From positions 2,170,001-2,234,000 of the forward strand of contig NZ_AP014862.1 of the NCBI RefSeq assembly GCF_002355475.1: a stretch of 64,000 bases of DNA, read 5' to 3'. The notes beneath the pieces were generated by a model, which was given only the letters and a program-made list of their open reading frames with translations, was not told the DNA's origin and searched no databases. This document shows, piece after piece, positions 21,696 through 32,138 of the stretch. Position numbers and translations under genes: made by a program. Position 1 is the stretch's first letter. Each line of letters starts with the position of its first letter. The DNA is from Pseudomonas furukawaii (GTDB lineage: Bacteria; Pseudomonadota; Gammaproteobacteria; Pseudomonadales; Pseudomonadaceae).

Positions 21696-21929
21696 CAGGC
21701 AGGTGTCCGATCCATGGCTATCGTGTCGGGCATGTAGGCGCAGGCCTCGCAGGCATGAAGGCGCTGGTGTCGGGCCAGCGGATTCGTGTCGTAAGTCACG
21801 CGCGGCAGGTGCGGCGGTGATCGCTGGCAAGTACAGTAACAGCTTGTACCGACAAGAAAAAAGGCCATTCCCAGGGGATCTGGCCATCATTCTGACAACA
21901 CTTCTTGAATTTGTGTGGAGGGGCATGCC

Positions 21930-23372
21930 TTGGGTGAACGCAGCCATGGTCTGCAGTCATGGATCGACCGCCTCAACGAGGCGGAATTGCCCGCCCTGGC
22001 CGCGGTGGTGCAGGACCTGCACCGGATGGCCCGTGAAGATACGTCCTCGGTCCAGCAACTGGCCGACGTGCTGTTGCGGGACGCGACCCTGACCTCGCGG
22101 GTGCTGAAGGTCGCCAACAGCGTCTACTACAACCCCTCCCTCGAGCCCATCCGGACCATTTCCCGGGCCATCGTCCTGATCGGCTTCGAGAACGTGCGGC
22201 TCATCGGGCTGTCGGTCAGCCTGATCGACAGTCTCCTGGCCGGTGCGCCGCGTGAGCAGTTGCCCCAGTTGCTGGCCCGCTCTTTCCATGCGGCGGTGCA
22301 GGCGCGCAACATTGCCGGTTACCTGATGGCCCGCAGCCAGGAGGAGGTGTTCATCGCGGCGCTGCTGCACAACATCGGGGAACTGGCGTTCTGGGGCTGC
22401 GGTGACGAGCAGGCAGATGAACTGGCGGCGCTGCTGGCGCGTCCCGGCGTGGATGAGGAGGCGGCGGTTCGTGAGGTGCTGGGCACCAGCTTCCGCCAGC
22501 TCACCCTGGGCCTGGTGCGCAGCTGGAACCTGGGGGAGCTGGTCACCCTGGCCCATGGCACCTCCGTGAAGGGCGACCCGGCGGTGAAGTCGGTGAACCT
22601 CGGGATGCGCATCAGCGAAGCGGCCCTGGAAGGTTGGGACTCGCCCGCCATGACCGAGCTGGTGGGACGCCTCGCGGGCCTGCTGGGCGTCACCCGCGAG
22701 GAGGCCATGCGACAGGTCCTGGCCAGCGCCGACGAGGCGGTTAAGGTCGCCACCACCTTCGGTGCCAGCCGGCTCTGTCACCTGATTCCCCATACCGACC
22801 TGGAGCTGCTTCGCCGGGAGCGTGAGCAGCGTCAGACGAGCCTGCTGCAACCCGATCTCGCTGTTCTCCAGAGTGCGCTGCAGGAACTCGGGCTCCTGGT
22901 GTCCCGCAAGGCGAACATCAATCTGGTACTGGATGCCCTGTTCCAGGGATTGCACCAGGGCGCCGGATTGGAGCGGGTCATGGTGGCGGTGCTGGCCGAC
23001 CAGCGCAGCCGTTTCAGCGTGCGCCGGGCGGTCGGCGAGGGGACCGGGCACTGGCAGGACGGTTTCTCCCTCGCGGCACAAGCGCCCGGCGAGCCCAACC
23101 TTTTCAGCTACGTACTCAAGAACCGTGAGGCTCACTGGATGGGCGTCCCCGCCAGTTACAGCCTCAACGACCTGGTGACGCGCGGCATGCGCGAGTGGCT
23201 TGGGCAGGGCATGTTCTTCATCGCGCCCCTGATGGCGGGAACCCGGGAGATCGGTGTGTTGTATGCGGACAGCCGGGTTTCCGGGCGGGCGCTGCGGCAT
23301 GAGCAGTTCATCGCTTTCCAGCGCTTCGCGCAGATGGCGGGACGCTGTCTGGAGGCCATGGCGCAGAAGTAG
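21930..23372 (+). CDS. HDOD domain protein with C-terminal GAF-like domain
   Basis: A predicted signalling protein of unknown target. I favour a TTG start at 21930 because GGAGGGG lies six bases upstream; a GTG at 21915 is possible but lacks a Shine-Dalgarno. The protein is 480 aa. Residues about 10-210 form an HDOD domain (LPALAAVVQDLHRMA, TLTSRVLKVANS, SRAIVLIGFENVR), with the HD position degenerate (LLHNIGEL). Residues about 300-475 resemble a GAF sensor domain. HDOD proteins commonly act in chemotaxis, cyclic-di-GMP or stress signalling, but nothing local fixes its role. It is divergent from the ABC operon and convergent with mltD. Confidence 0.8.
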   Translation: MGERSHGLQSWIDRLNEAELPALAAVVQDLHRMAREDTSSVQQLADVLLRDATLTSRVLKVANSVYYNPSLEPIRTISRAIVLIGFENVRLIGLSVSLIDSLLAGAPREQLPQLLARSFHAAVQARNIAGYLMARSQEEVFIAALLHNIGELAFWGCGDEQADELAALLARPGVDEEAAVREVLGTSFRQLTLGLVRSWNLGELVTLAHGTSVKGDPAVKSVNLGMRISEAALEGWDSPAMTELVGRLAGLLGVTREEAMRQVLASADEAVKVATTFGASRLCHLIPHTDLELLRREREQRQTSLLQPDLAVLQSALQELGLLVSRKANINLVLDALFQGLHQGAGLERVMVAVLADQRSRFSVRRAVGEGTGHWQDGFSLAAQAPGEPNLFSYVLKNREAHWMGVPASYSLNDLVTRGMREWLGQGMFFIAPLMAGTREIGVLYADSRVSGRALRHEQFIAFQRFAQMAGRCLEAMAQK

Positions 23373-23374
23373 GG

Positions 23375-23400
23375 GCCGAAATGCCGAGCCCTGTTTCGGC
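23375..23400. terminator. Hairpin between the HDOD gene and mltD
   Basis: GCCGAAA / TTTCGGC with a 12-nt loop, in the 44-nt convergent gap. It is a plausible weak bidirectional terminator and has no T-tract. Confidence 0.4.
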
Positions 23401-23416
23401 GCCCTCGGGGCGACGA

Positions 23417-24997
23417 TCAGGGCAGGTAGAGGGTCAGCGTCTGTCCGGGCTTGAGGGCGCTGCCGCTGCGTGGATTCCAGCGCTGCAGGTGCTTCATCTC
23501 GACGTTGAAGCGTTTGGCGATCATGTACAGGGAGTCACCACGCCTGACCTTGTAGTAGGTCACCGACTCGCGACCCTGGCTTTTGCGCGTAGCGCTGGAG
23601 GCGCTGGCCACCTGGGCGGGGCCGCCTTGCAGCTTGAGGACCTGACCCGCCCGGAGGTGATTGCCCTTCAGGTTGTTCCAGCGCTTGATGTCCTTCACAT
23701 CCACCTTGTATTGGCGGGCGAGGGTCCAGAGGCTGTCGCCGCTTCTCACCTTGTGGTTGCGAGTGACGGCGGGTGCGCTGGCCCGCGCGACGTTCTGGAA
23801 CAGGGGCTGCTCGGGCTTCATGCCCGGTTCCATGGGGATGCTCAGTTGCTGTCCCACCCGCAGGTGGTTGCTGGAAAGGCCGTTGATTTCCTTGAGGGTC
23901 TTGACCGTCACGTGATAGCGGTTGGCGATGCCATGCAGGCTGTCGCCGTTGCGCACGCGGTACTGCTGCCAGTCCACCAGTTCCCGGGGTTTCATCAGGG
24001 CGAGGTTGGCGGTGAACTGCTCGGCCTTGTCGGTGGGCACCAGCAAGTGCTGTGGGCCGTCCAGGGTGATGCGCTTCTTGAACGCCGGATTGAGCTGGTA
24101 CATCTCGTCGGCGTCGATGTTCGCCAGCTCCGCGGCTTGCGACAGGTCCAGGCGCTGCTGCTTGACTTCCACCACCTCGAAGTAGGGCTCGTTGGCGATG
24201 GGGTTCAGGTTCACGCCATAGGCTTCTGGCGCCATGACCAGCTGGGAGAGGGCCAGGAGCTTGGGCACGTAGTTCTGGGTTTCCTGGGGCAGCGGCAGGT
24301 TCCAGTAGTCGGTGGGCAGGCCGAGCTTCTGGTTGCGCTCGATGGCCCGGCTGACGGTGCCTTCGCCCGCGTTATAGGCCGCCAGGGCCAGCAGCCAGTC
24401 GCCGTTGAACATCTCGTGGAGGCGTTCCAGGTAGTTCAGGGCGGCATTGGTGGAGGCGGTGATGTCGCGACGCCCGTCGTACCAGTTGGTCTGGCGCAGG
24501 TTGTAGTGACGACCGGTGGCGGGGATGAACTGCCAGAGGCCGACCGCGTGGCTGCGGGAGTAGGCAAAGGGGTTGTAGGAGCTTTCCACCACCGGCAGCA
24601 GGGCCAGTTCGAGGGGCATGTTGCGCTCTTCCAGGCGCTCCACCACGTAGTGGATATAAAGGCTGCCGCGTTCGCTGGCGCTTTCCAGCACCGACGGCTT
24701 GCTTACATACCAGAGGCGCTGGCGTTCGACGCGGGGGTTTACGCCGATCTCCTCCTGCAGCTTGAAGCCGTTGCGCATGCGCTCCCAGATGTCCCGGGGT
24801 TCGGTTTCGGTCTCGGCCTCTTCCAGCCAGCGGGCCTGCTGCTGCATGGCCAGGGCACGGTCGGTGTCCTGGCCGGAATCATCCTTCTGGTCGGTGGTGG
24901 AACAACCGGCAAGGGTGGCGGCGAACACCACCACAAGCGCGCGCGCGGCTCGTGCCAATGCATCCAGGTCGAGGGTTCTGATCGGCGAAGACAACAT
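23417..24997 (-). CDS. mltD: Membrane-bound lytic murein transglycosylase D
   Basis: Cleaves peptidoglycan glycan strands to give 1,6-anhydromuropeptides. The 526-aa lipoprotein has lipobox TLAGC with acylated Cys32. The SLT family 1 domain has the catalytic Glu138 in LLPVVESSYNPFA, followed by SHAVGLWQFIPATG and LLALAAYNAGEG. Three C-terminal LysM repeats (about residues 341-385, 411-455 and 481-526, each beginning Y/HxVRxGDSL) bind peptidoglycan; E. coli MltD has two. It is transcribed on the same strand as gloB, whose end lies about 100 nt upstream. Confidence 0.95.
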   Translation of the reverse strand: MLSSPIRTLDLDALARAARALVVVFAATLAGCSTTDQKDDSGQDTDRALAMQQQARWLEEAETETEPRDIWERMRNGFKLQEEIGVNPRVERQRLWYVSKPSVLESASERGSLYIHYVVERLEERNMPLELALLPVVESSYNPFAYSRSHAVGLWQFIPATGRHYNLRQTNWYDGRRDITASTNAALNYLERLHEMFNGDWLLALAAYNAGEGTVSRAIERNQKLGLPTDYWNLPLPQETQNYVPKLLALSQLVMAPEAYGVNLNPIANEPYFEVVEVKQQRLDLSQAAELANIDADEMYQLNPAFKKRITLDGPQHLLVPTDKAEQFTANLALMKPRELVDWQQYRVRNGDSLHGIANRYHVTVKTLKEINGLSSNHLRVGQQLSIPMEPGMKPEQPLFQNVARASAPAVTRNHKVRSGDSLWTLARQYKVDVKDIKRWNNLKGNHLRAGQVLKLQGGPAQVASASSATRKSQGRESVTYYKVRRGDSLYMIAKRFNVEMKHLQRWNPRSGSALKPGQTLTLYLP

Positions 24998-25096
24998 CGG
25001 CTCTGAGGTTTTTCCGGCGCAAAAAGTTCGGCGATTCTAGAAACCGACCTGGGGGTGGTCAAGTTTTCACCAGTTCCGCGCCGTATCCGCGCTCCT

Positions 25097-25876
25097 TCAG
25101 AAGCTGTCCTTCCAGGCCCTCAGGGTGGCGAAAACCTCGGTGGGCGTAGCGTTGTCCCGTCCAGCCCGCTCGTCGGCCATTTGTTTAACGGATGTTTCAT
25201 CGGCCCGCAGGAAGGGGTTGGTGGCGCGTTCCAGGGCGATGGTGGAGGGCAGGGTGATGCCACCGGCCTCGCGCAACCGCGAGAGTGCCTCGAAACGGGC
25301 GGCGGTGGCGGCGTTGCCGGGCTCTACGGCGCGGGCGAAGCGCAGGTTGCTCAGGGTGTACTCATGGGTGCAATACACCAGGGTCGTCTCGGGCAGGGCC
25401 GCCAGGCGGCTGAGGGAACGGTGCATCTGCTCTGGAGTCCCTTCGAATAGACGGCCGCATCCGGCGGCGAACAGGGTGTCGCCACAGAACAGCAGCGGGC
25501 GCTGCTGGTCTTCGTGGTAGTAGGCGATATGTCCGGCGGTATGGCCGGGCACGTCGAGGACCTGGAATTCCAGGCCCAGCACGAGGACCCGGTCCCCGTC
25601 TTCCAGGGCCTCGTCACGGACGGGGATCTGCTCCCGCGCGGGGCCCAGTACCCGGGCGCCAGAGGCTTCCTTGAGGCGGGCCACGCCCCCGACGTGGTCA
25701 TGGTGGTGGTGGGTGACCAGGATGTCGGTCAGGCGCCAGCCGGGATGGGCTTCCAGCCAGGCCAGCACCGGCGCCGCATCGCCGGGATCGACCACGGCGC
25801 ACGTGTGGCGGACCTCGTCCTGCAGCAGCCAGAGGTAGTTGTCGGAGAAGGCGGGGAGGGCATCGATCTTGATCAT
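25097..25876 (-). CDS. gloB: Hydroxyacylglutathione hydrolase (glyoxalase II)
   Basis: Hydrolyses S-lactoylglutathione to lactate and glutathione, completing methylglyoxal detoxification. The start at 25876 ([16 protein letters not shown]) matches the family N-terminus; 21 further in-frame upstream codons are not GloB-like. The protein is 259 aa. The metallo-beta-lactamase motif [10 protein letters not shown] (H56, H58, D60, H61) binds the two metals, and the C-terminal substrate-binding part ([15 protein letters not shown]) is present. It is divergent from the methyltransferase gene. Confidence 0.95.
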   Translation of the reverse strand: MIKIDALPAFSDNYLWLLQDEVRHTCAVVDPGDAAPVLAWLEAHPGWRLTDILVTHHHHDHVGGVARLKEASGARVLGPAREQIPVRDEALEDGDRVLVLGLEFQVLDVPGHTAGHIAYYHEDQQRPLLFCGDTLFAAGCGRLFEGTPEQMHRSLSRLAALPETTLVYCTHEYTLSNLRFARAVEPGNAATAARFEALSRLREAGGITLPSTIALERATNPFLRADETSVKQMADERAGRDNATPTEVFATLRAWKDSF

Positions 25877-25937
25877 GAAGGGAGTCGCCAAGCAGGGAGC
25901 AATGGCGCATCTTAGGGCTCTGACGCAGGAGATTGCC

Positions 25938-26702
25938 ATGACCGAAAACGCATTCGCCCAGGCCGACGCCGGCTGGCTGGAACTGATCGAGGACGCCCGC
26001 GCCTGGTTCTCCGGTCCCCTGGGCGGCCTGATGCTGTTCGAGGAACAGCGCCTGTTGGAGGACGAGTTGTCCCGCTACTTCGGTGGTTACCTGGTGCACT
26101 ACGGGCCCCGGGCGGAGGTGCCTCCGGGGGCGAAGCAGATCCAGCGCAGCGTGCATCTGGGCGCGCCGCTGCCGGGGGTGGAAATCGCCTGCGAGGAGTC
26201 CGCCTGGCCTCTCGGGGAGCACGCCGCCGATGTGGTGGTGCTGCAGCATGGCCTGGATTTCTGCCTGTCGCCCCACGGGCTGCTGCGGGAGGCCGCACGC
26301 ACGGTGCGTCCGGGCGGGCATCTGATCATCGTCGGGGTGAATCCCTGGAGCGCCTGGGGATTGCGTCACTACTTCGCCCAGGACGCCCTGCGCCAGGCCC
26401 GCTGCATTTCGCCCGCGCGGGTCAGCGACTGGCTCAACCTGCTGGGGTTCGCGCTGGAGAAACGCCGGTTCGGGTGCTATCGTCCGCCGCTCGCTTCGCC
26501 CGCCTGGCAATCGCGCCTGTCCCGGCTGGAGCGTTGGGGCGCCGCCGGACAGGGGTTCGGCGCGGGCTTCTATCTATTGGTGGCGCGCAAGCTGGTGATC
26601 GGCCTGCGGCCATTGCGACAGTCCCGGCGCGAGCCCATGGGCAAGCTGGTACCCATGCCGGTGGCGAAGGTCAGCCGGTGCGATTCGAAACACGAGGTTT
26701 GA
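25938..26702 (+). CDS. Class I SAM-dependent methyltransferase-like protein
   Basis: A 254-aa Methyltransf_11-type protein with no assigned substrate, conserved between gloB and rnhA in Pseudomonas. The start at 25938 ([13 protein letters not shown]) has GCAGGAGA upstream. Sequence landmarks are [20 protein letters not shown] and [18 protein letters not shown], which correspond to the motif after the SAM-binding core. The first SAM-binding glycine motif is poorly conserved, so cofactor use is inferred from the fold family. Its TGA stop abuts the GTG start of rnhA, so the two genes are probably co-translated. Confidence 0.8.
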   Translation: MTENAFAQADAGWLELIEDARAWFSGPLGGLMLFEEQRLLEDELSRYFGGYLVHYGPRAEVPPGAKQIQRSVHLGAPLPGVEIACEESAWPLGEHAADVVVLQHGLDFCLSPHGLLREAARTVRPGGHLIIVGVNPWSAWGLRHYFAQDALRQARCISPARVSDWLNLLGFALEKRRFGCYRPPLASPAWQSRLSRLERWGAAGQGFGAGFYLLVARKLVIGLRPLRQSRREPMGKLVPMPVAKVSRCDSKHEV

Positions 26703-27146
26703 GTGAGCGATCTGGTCGAGATCTATACCGATGGCGCCTGCAAGGGCAATCCCGGCCCCGGCGGCTGGGGCGCGCTGCTGGTCTACAAGGGGGCCGAGCG
26801 CGAACTCTGGGGCGGCGAGCCGGATACCACCAACAACCGCATGGAACTGATGGCCGCGATCATGGGCCTGGTGGCCCTCAAGCGTTCCTGCGAGGTGAAG
26901 ATCATCACCGACTCCCAGTACGTGATGCAGGGCATCACCGAATGGATGCCCAACTGGAAGAAGCGCGGCTGGAAGACCGCCGCCAAGCAGCCGGTCAAGA
27001 ATGCCGACCTCTGGCAGGCCCTGGATGAGCAGGTCAAACGCCACAACGTGCGTTGGCAGTGGGTGCGGGGTCATACCGGACATCCGGGCAACGAGCGCGC
27101 CGACCAACTCGCCAACCGGGGTGTCAGCGAGCTGTCCGCCCGCTAG
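26703..27146 (+). CDS. rnhA: Ribonuclease HI
   Basis: Degrades the RNA strand of RNA-DNA hybrids. The 147-aa protein begins with a GTG codon immediately after the methyltransferase stop. All catalytic residues are present: Asp10 in [16 protein letters not shown], Glu48 in NRMELMAAI, Asp70 in ITDSQYV, His124 in [10 protein letters not shown] and Asp134 in [10 protein letters not shown]. dnaQ follows 42 nt downstream on the same strand, the usual rnhA-dnaQ pairing. Confidence 0.97.
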   Translation: MSDLVEIYTDGACKGNPGPGGWGALLVYKGAERELWGGEPDTTNNRMELMAAIMGLVALKRSCEVKIITDSQYVMQGITEWMPNWKKRGWKTAAKQPVKNADLWQALDEQVKRHNVRWQWVRGHTGHPGNERADQLANRGVSELSAR

Positions 27147-27188
27147 AATCCCGCCCTCGCGGTCATTTCTTCGTACAGGTCCTGAACA

Positions 27189-27926
27189 ATGCGTTACGTC
27201 GTACTCGATACCGAAACCACCGGCATGCCGGTCACCGATGGCCACCGGGTCATCGAGATCGGCTGCGTCGAGCTTGTCGGCCGTCGCCTGACCGGCCGCC
27301 ACTTCCATGTGTACCTGCAGCCCGACCGTGAAGTGGACGAGGGCGCCATCGCGGTGCATGGCATCACCAACGAGTTCCTGGTCGGCAAGCCGCGCTTCAA
27401 GGATGTCGCCGATGAGTTCTTCGAGTTCATCAAGGGCGCCGAGCTCATCATCCACAACGCGGCGTTCGACATCGGCTTCATCAACAACGAATTCGCCCTG
27501 CTGGGCCAGTCCGATCGCAGCGACGTCACCGAGCACTGCACGGTCCTCGACACCCTGCTGATGGCGCGCGAGCGCCACCCGGGCCAGCGCAACAGCCTGG
27601 ACGCCCTGTGCAAGCGCTACGACGTCGACAACTCCAACCGCGAACTCCATGGCGCCCTGCTCGACGCCGAGATCCTCGCCGACGTCTACCTGGCGATGAC
27701 CGGTGGCCAGACCAATCTGTCCCTGGCGGGCGAGGGGGGCGATGGTGCCGGTGGCCGTCCGCAGGCGACGCCGATACGCCGTCTGGCCGCAGACCGTCCC
27801 CGTGGCCGGGTGATCCGTGCCAGCGAGGAGGAGCTGGCCGCCCACGCCTCGCGCCTGGCCGCCATCGAGAAGTCCGCCGGCGCTCCGGCCCTCTGGGTCC
27901 AGATGGAGAACCCGCCGGTGTCCTGA
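27189..27926 (+). CDS. dnaQ: DNA polymerase III epsilon subunit (3'-5' proofreading exonuclease)
   Basis: Proofreads replication by Pol III. The 245-aa DEDDh exonuclease has ExoI VVLDTETTGMP (Asp7, Glu9), ExoII IIHNAAFDIGF, and ExoIII with His and Asp in RELHGALLDAEILADVYL. The QL(S/D)LF-type clamp-binding region corresponds to GQTNLSLAG after the exonuclease core, followed by a C-terminal segment that would bind the alpha subunit. It is paired with rnhA on the same strand. Confidence 0.96.
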   Translation: MRYVVLDTETTGMPVTDGHRVIEIGCVELVGRRLTGRHFHVYLQPDREVDEGAIAVHGITNEFLVGKPRFKDVADEFFEFIKGAELIIHNAAFDIGFINNEFALLGQSDRSDVTEHCTVLDTLLMARERHPGQRNSLDALCKRYDVDNSNRELHGALLDAEILADVYLAMTGGQTNLSLAGEGGDGAGGRPQATPIRRLAADRPRGRVIRASEEELAAHASRLAAIEKSAGAPALWVQMENPPVS

Positions 27927-28042
27927 TCCCGTCCGGGATTGCGACCATTAGTTACAACCGCTGGCAATGGGGGTTCCGCCCCCGTGGGTCAGCTTCTACC
28001 CTGAGGGCATAGGCGGCCGGGCCGCCCCCTCAGGACGCCACA

Positions 28043-30298
28043 ATGTACAAAGAGCTCAAGTTCCCCGTTCTCATCGTCCACCGCGATATCAAGGCCGACA
28101 CCGTCGCCGGCGACCGGGTTCGCGGCATCGCCCGCGAGCTGGAGCAGGACGGCTTCACCATTCTCTCCACCGCCAGTTCCGCCGAAGGACGCATCGTCGC
28201 GTCCACCCACCATGGCCTGGCCTGCATCCTGGTGGCCGCCGAAGGCGCCGGGGAGAACCAGCGGTTGTTGCAGGACATGGTGGAGCTGATCCGGGTGGCG
28301 CGGGTGCGGGCGCCGCAGTTGCCGATCTTCGCCCTCGGCGAGCAGGAGACCATCGAGAACGCTCCGGCCGACGCCATGGCCGACCTCAACCAGCTTCGGG
28401 GACTGCTCTACCTCTACGAAGACACGGTTCCCTTCCTTGCCCGCCAGGTGGCCCGCGCCGCCCGTAACTACCTGGAAGGCCTGCTGCCGCCCTTCTTCCG
28501 GGCGCTGGTGGAGCACACCGCCCAGTCCAACTACTCCTGGCACACGCCCGGGCACGGCGGCGGCGTGGCCTATCGCAAGAGCCCGGTGGGGCAGGCGTTC
28601 CACCAGTTCTTCGGGGAGAACACCCTGCGCTCGGACCTGTCGGTGTCGGTCCCCGAACTGGGCTCCCTGCTGGACCACACCGGCCCCCTGGCGGAGGCCG
28701 AAGCCCGCGCGGCGCGAAACTTCGGCGCCGACCACACTTTCTTCGTGATCAACGGCACTTCCACGGCGAACAAGATCGTCTGGCACTCCATGGTGGGGCG
28801 CGACGACCTGGTGCTGGTGGACCGCAACTGCCACAAGTCCATCGTCCACGCCATCATCATGACCGGCGCCATCCCGCTCTACCTGGCGCCGGAACGCAAC
28901 GAACTGGGCATCATCGGTCCCATCCCCTTGAGCGAGTTCAGTCCCGAGGCCATCGCCGCCAAGATCGCGGCCAATCCCCTCGCCCGGGGACGCGAGCCCA
29001 GGGTGAAGCTGGCGGTGGTGACCAACTCCACCTACGACGGCCTCTGCTACAACGCGGAGCTGATCAAGCAGGCGCTGGGTGACTCGGTGGAGGTGCTGCA
29101 CTTCGACGAAGCCTGGTACGCCTACGCCGCCTTCCACGAGTTCTACGATGGGCGCTACGGCATGGGCACCGCTCGCACCGACGACGGCCCGCTGGTGTTC
29201 AGCACCCACTCCACCCACAAGCTGCTGGCGGCCTTCAGCCAGGCCTCGATGATCCACGTGCAGGACGGTGGCGCGCGCCAACTGGACCGGCACCGCTTCA
29301 ACGAGGCCTTCATGATGCACATCTCCACCTCGCCCCAGTACGGCATCATCGCCTCCCTGGACGTGGCCTCGGCCATGATGGAGGGCCCGGCGGGGCGCTC
29401 GCTGATCCAGGAAACCTTCGACGAGGCCCTGCGCTTTCGCCGCTCGCTGGCCAACGTCTGGCAGACCCTGGATGCCCATGACTGGTGGTTCGATATCTGG
29501 GAGCCGCCCCAGGTGGAAGGCGCCGAGGCGGTGGCCACCGGCGACTGGCTGCTGCAACCCGGCGCCGACTGGCACGGATTCGGCGACGTGGCGGACGACT
29601 ACGTGTTGCTCGACCCGATCAAGGTCACGCTGGTCACCCCCGGCCTCGGCACCGACGGCACGCTGGGGGAGCGGGGCATTCCGGCGGCGGTGGTCAGCAA
29701 ATTCCTCTGGGAGCGCGGCCTGGTGGTGGAGAAGACCGGCCTCTATTCCTTCCTGGTGCTCTTCTCCATGGGCATCACCAAGGGCAAGTGGAGCACGCTG
29801 CTTACCGAGTTGCTGGAGTTCAAACGGGGCTACGATGCCAACCAGCCCCTGTCCCAGGCCCTGCCGTCCCTGGCCGCCGAGCAGGGCGCGCGCTATGCCG
29901 GCATGGGCCTGCGCGACCTCTGCGACGCGCTGCACGCCTGTTACCGCGACAGCGCCACTCCCAAGGCGTTGCGGCGCATGTACATGCACCTGCCGGAACT
30001 GGCCATGAAACCTGCCGATGCCTACGACAAGCTGGTGCGCGGCGAAGTGGAGCCGGTGCCCCTGGACCGCCTGCAAGGGCGCATCGCCGCGGTGATGCTG
30101 GTGCCCTATCCGCCGGGCATTCCCCTGATCATGCCGGGCGAGCGTTTCACGGCGGAAACCCGCGCCATCGTCGACTACCTGGAGTTCGCCCGGACCTTCG
30201 ACCAGTGCTTCCCCGGCTTCGATATCGACGTACATGGCCTCAATTGTCAGGAGAGTCCGTCCGGGCGCTGCTATACCGTGGACTGCGTCAGGGAGTAA
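28043..30298 (+). CDS. ldcA: Lysine decarboxylase (Orn/Lys/Arg decarboxylase family)
   Basis: A PLP-dependent fold-type I decarboxylase that makes cadaverine from lysine, 751 aa. It has an N-terminal wing/receiver-like domain (residues 1-about 130), then the PLP core with SNYSWHTPGHGGG, FVINGTSTANK and the PLP lysine Lys393 in STHSTHKLLAAFSQ. The C-terminal domain carries the PYPPGIPLIMPGE block. Position between dnaQ and nhaB, and overall sequence, match P. aeruginosa LdcA, the gene for lysine catabolism there. Ornithine or arginine specificity cannot be strictly excluded from sequence reading alone. Confidence 0.88.
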   Translation: MYKELKFPVLIVHRDIKADTVAGDRVRGIARELEQDGFTILSTASSAEGRIVASTHHGLACILVAAEGAGENQRLLQDMVELIRVARVRAPQLPIFALGEQETIENAPADAMADLNQLRGLLYLYEDTVPFLARQVARAARNYLEGLLPPFFRALVEHTAQSNYSWHTPGHGGGVAYRKSPVGQAFHQFFGENTLRSDLSVSVPELGSLLDHTGPLAEAEARAARNFGADHTFFVINGTSTANKIVWHSMVGRDDLVLVDRNCHKSIVHAIIMTGAIPLYLAPERNELGIIGPIPLSEFSPEAIAAKIAANPLARGREPRVKLAVVTNSTYDGLCYNAELIKQALGDSVEVLHFDEAWYAYAAFHEFYDGRYGMGTARTDDGPLVFSTHSTHKLLAAFSQASMIHVQDGGARQLDRHRFNEAFMMHISTSPQYGIIASLDVASAMMEGPAGRSLIQETFDEALRFRRSLANVWQTLDAHDWWFDIWEPPQVEGAEAVATGDWLLQPGADWHGFGDVADDYVLLDPIKVTLVTPGLGTDGTLGERGIPAAVVSKFLWERGLVVEKTGLYSFLVLFSMGITKGKWSTLLTELLEFKRGYDANQPLSQALPSLAAEQGARYAGMGLRDLCDALHACYRDSATPKALRRMYMHLPELAMKPADAYDKLVRGEVEPVPLDRLQGRIAAVMLVPYPPGIPLIMPGERFTAETRAIVDYLEFARTFDQCFPGFDIDVHGLNCQESPSGRCYTVDCVRE

Positions 30299-30306
30299 GT
30301 CGTCCA

Positions 30307-30342
30307 GCGTTGGGCACCCTGCCTGGCGTGGTGCCCAGCGCC
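30307..30342. terminator. Long hairpin after ldcA
   Basis: A 12-bp stem GCGTTGGGCACC / GGTGCCCAGCGC with one G-T pair, in the 117-nt convergent gap between ldcA and nhaB. It has no T-tract, so rho-independent termination is uncertain. Confidence 0.4.
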
Positions 30343-30415
30343 TTCTCCATCGCCGCGCCGCTGCAGCAACCGGCCGCCGGGTCCGGCGATTTCCCCAGCC
30401 GCGAATGCGCCGCCG

Positions 30416-31921
30416 TCAGAGCCAGTGGCTGACGGCCCACCAGCCGAGCGTGCCCATCACGAGGGTATAAGGCAGCGCCATCCAGACCATGCGCCCGTAG
30501 GACAGGCGCACCAGCGGCGCGATGGAGGACGTGAGCAGGAACAGGAAGGCGGCCTGGCCGTTGGGGGTGGCGACGCTGGGCAGGTTGGTGCCGGTATTGA
30601 TGGCCACCGCCAGGGTGTCGAAGTGCTCGCGGGTCATCTCGCCCGCGTCCAGCGCGTTCTTCACCTCGGTGATGTAGATGGTGGCCACGAAGACGTTGTC
30701 GCTGATGGCCGAGAGCAGGCCGTTGGCGATGAACAGCATGCCCGGCTGCTGGTCGACCGGCAGCGCCAGCACCCACTGGATGATGGGGGTGAAGAGGTGC
30801 TGCTGCTGGATCACCGCCACCACCGCGAAGAAGGTCACCAGCAGCGCGGTGAAGGGCAGGGCGTCCTGGAAGGCGCGGCCGATCTGGTGCTCGTCGGTGA
30901 TGCCGTTGAAGCTGGTGATCAGCACGATCACCAGGAGGCCGATCAGGCCCACCTCCGCCACGTGCAGCGCCAGGCAGAGGATCAGCACCAGTGCCGCGGC
31001 GCCCTGCACCAGCAGTGCCATGCGCTGGGCCTGGGTGCGATGGGAGCTCTCCTCCCGAGCGTGGTCGGCGAGTACCTGGCGCACGGTCTCGGGAAGCAGG
31101 GCGCCGTAGCTGAACCAGCGCAGCTTCTCCAGCAGCACGCAGGTGATCAGGCCCGCCACCAGCACCGGCAGCGATACCGGCGCCACCCGGAGGAAGAATT
31201 CCTTGAAGTGCCAGCCCGCTTCATGGCCGATCAGCAGGTTCTGCGGTTCACCCACCAGGGTGCAGACGCCGCCCAGGGCGGTGCCCACGGCCGCGTGCAT
31301 CAGCAGGCTGCGGAGGAAGGCGCGGAAGGTTTCCAGGTCTTCGCGGCTGGAATGGTGCACTTCGCTGTCGGAGTCGTGGCTGTGGTCGTCGCCGAACCCC
31401 TTGCCCGAAGCGACCCTGTGGTACACCGCATAGAAGCCCAGGGCCACGCTGATGATCACGGCGGTGACCGTCAGGGCATCCAGGAAGGCCGAGAGGAAGG
31501 CCGCCATCAGGCAGAACAGCAGCGACAGCAGGGCCTTGCTGCGCACCCCCAGCAGCAGGCGGGAAAAGACCAGGAGCAGCAGGTCCTTCATGAAGTAGAT
31601 GCCGGCCACCATGAACATCAGCAGCAGGAGCACCGGGAAATTGTGCTTGAGCTCCCCGTACACCGCGTCCGGTGTGGCCAGGCCCAGCAGTAGCGCCTCC
31701 AGCACCAGGAGCCCACCCGGCAGCAGTGGATAGCACTTCAGCGCCATGGCCAGGGCGAAGATGAACTCCGCCACCAGCAGCCAGGAGCAGGCCACCGGCC
31801 CCGCCAGCGCGAGCACCAGGGGATTCAGTAGCAGGAAGGCGAGGATCGCGAGCTTGTACCACTGGGGGGAATGGCCGAGGAAGTTGCGGCCGAGGGCGGC
31901 GGCGGGGGAGGCGGGCATCAC
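30416..31921 (-). CDS. nhaB: Na+/H+ antiporter NhaB
   Basis: An inner-membrane sodium/proton antiporter for pH and Na+ homeostasis. The 501-aa polytopic protein has about a dozen hydrophobic spans. The NhaB N-terminus [20 protein letters not shown] and conserved segments such as [37 protein letters not shown] and [14 protein letters not shown] are readable. It carries a charged cytoplasmic loop ([18 protein letters not shown]). It is a single gene, convergent with ldcA and divergent from the crotonase gene. Confidence 0.95.
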   Translation of the reverse strand: MMPASPAAALGRNFLGHSPQWYKLAILAFLLLNPLVLALAGPVACSWLLVAEFIFALAMALKCYPLLPGGLLVLEALLLGLATPDAVYGELKHNFPVLLLLMFMVAGIYFMKDLLLLVFSRLLLGVRSKALLSLLFCLMAAFLSAFLDALTVTAVIISVALGFYAVYHRVASGKGFGDDHSHDSDSEVHHSSREDLETFRAFLRSLLMHAAVGTALGGVCTLVGEPQNLLIGHEAGWHFKEFFLRVAPVSLPVLVAGLITCVLLEKLRWFSYGALLPETVRQVLADHAREESSHRTQAQRMALLVQGAAALVLILCLALHVAEVGLIGLLVIVLITSFNGITDEHQIGRAFQDALPFTALLVTFFAVVAVIQQQHLFTPIIQWVLALPVDQQPGMLFIANGLLSAISDNVFVATIYITEVKNALDAGEMTREHFDTLAVAINTGTNLPSVATPNGQAAFLFLLTSSIAPLVRLSYGRMVWMALPYTLVMGTLGWWAVSHWL

Positions 31922-32138
31922 GGTGTCCTTGGTCTTGTCGTTGTGGTGAGGGCGCAGGGAAGTTGCCAGCCTGTCCCCGCCAGATCAAGTGTTTGACGGC
32001 GCTTTTCGAGGTGGATTGGCAGTCGCTGGGCGTGGCCTGCGTCACAGTGGCCGCCATCGACTTTTGACGTTCGCTTGTTATAGTTGCCGGGATTCCCCAA
32101 AGCCCCATCCCACTGTGGCGCACGCCGAGGACCGACCC

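Noticed and set aside
27989..30235. A 748-codon minus-strand frame opposite ldcA
   Set aside because: Shadow frame; ldcA on the + strand has the full decarboxylase motifs and PLP lysine.
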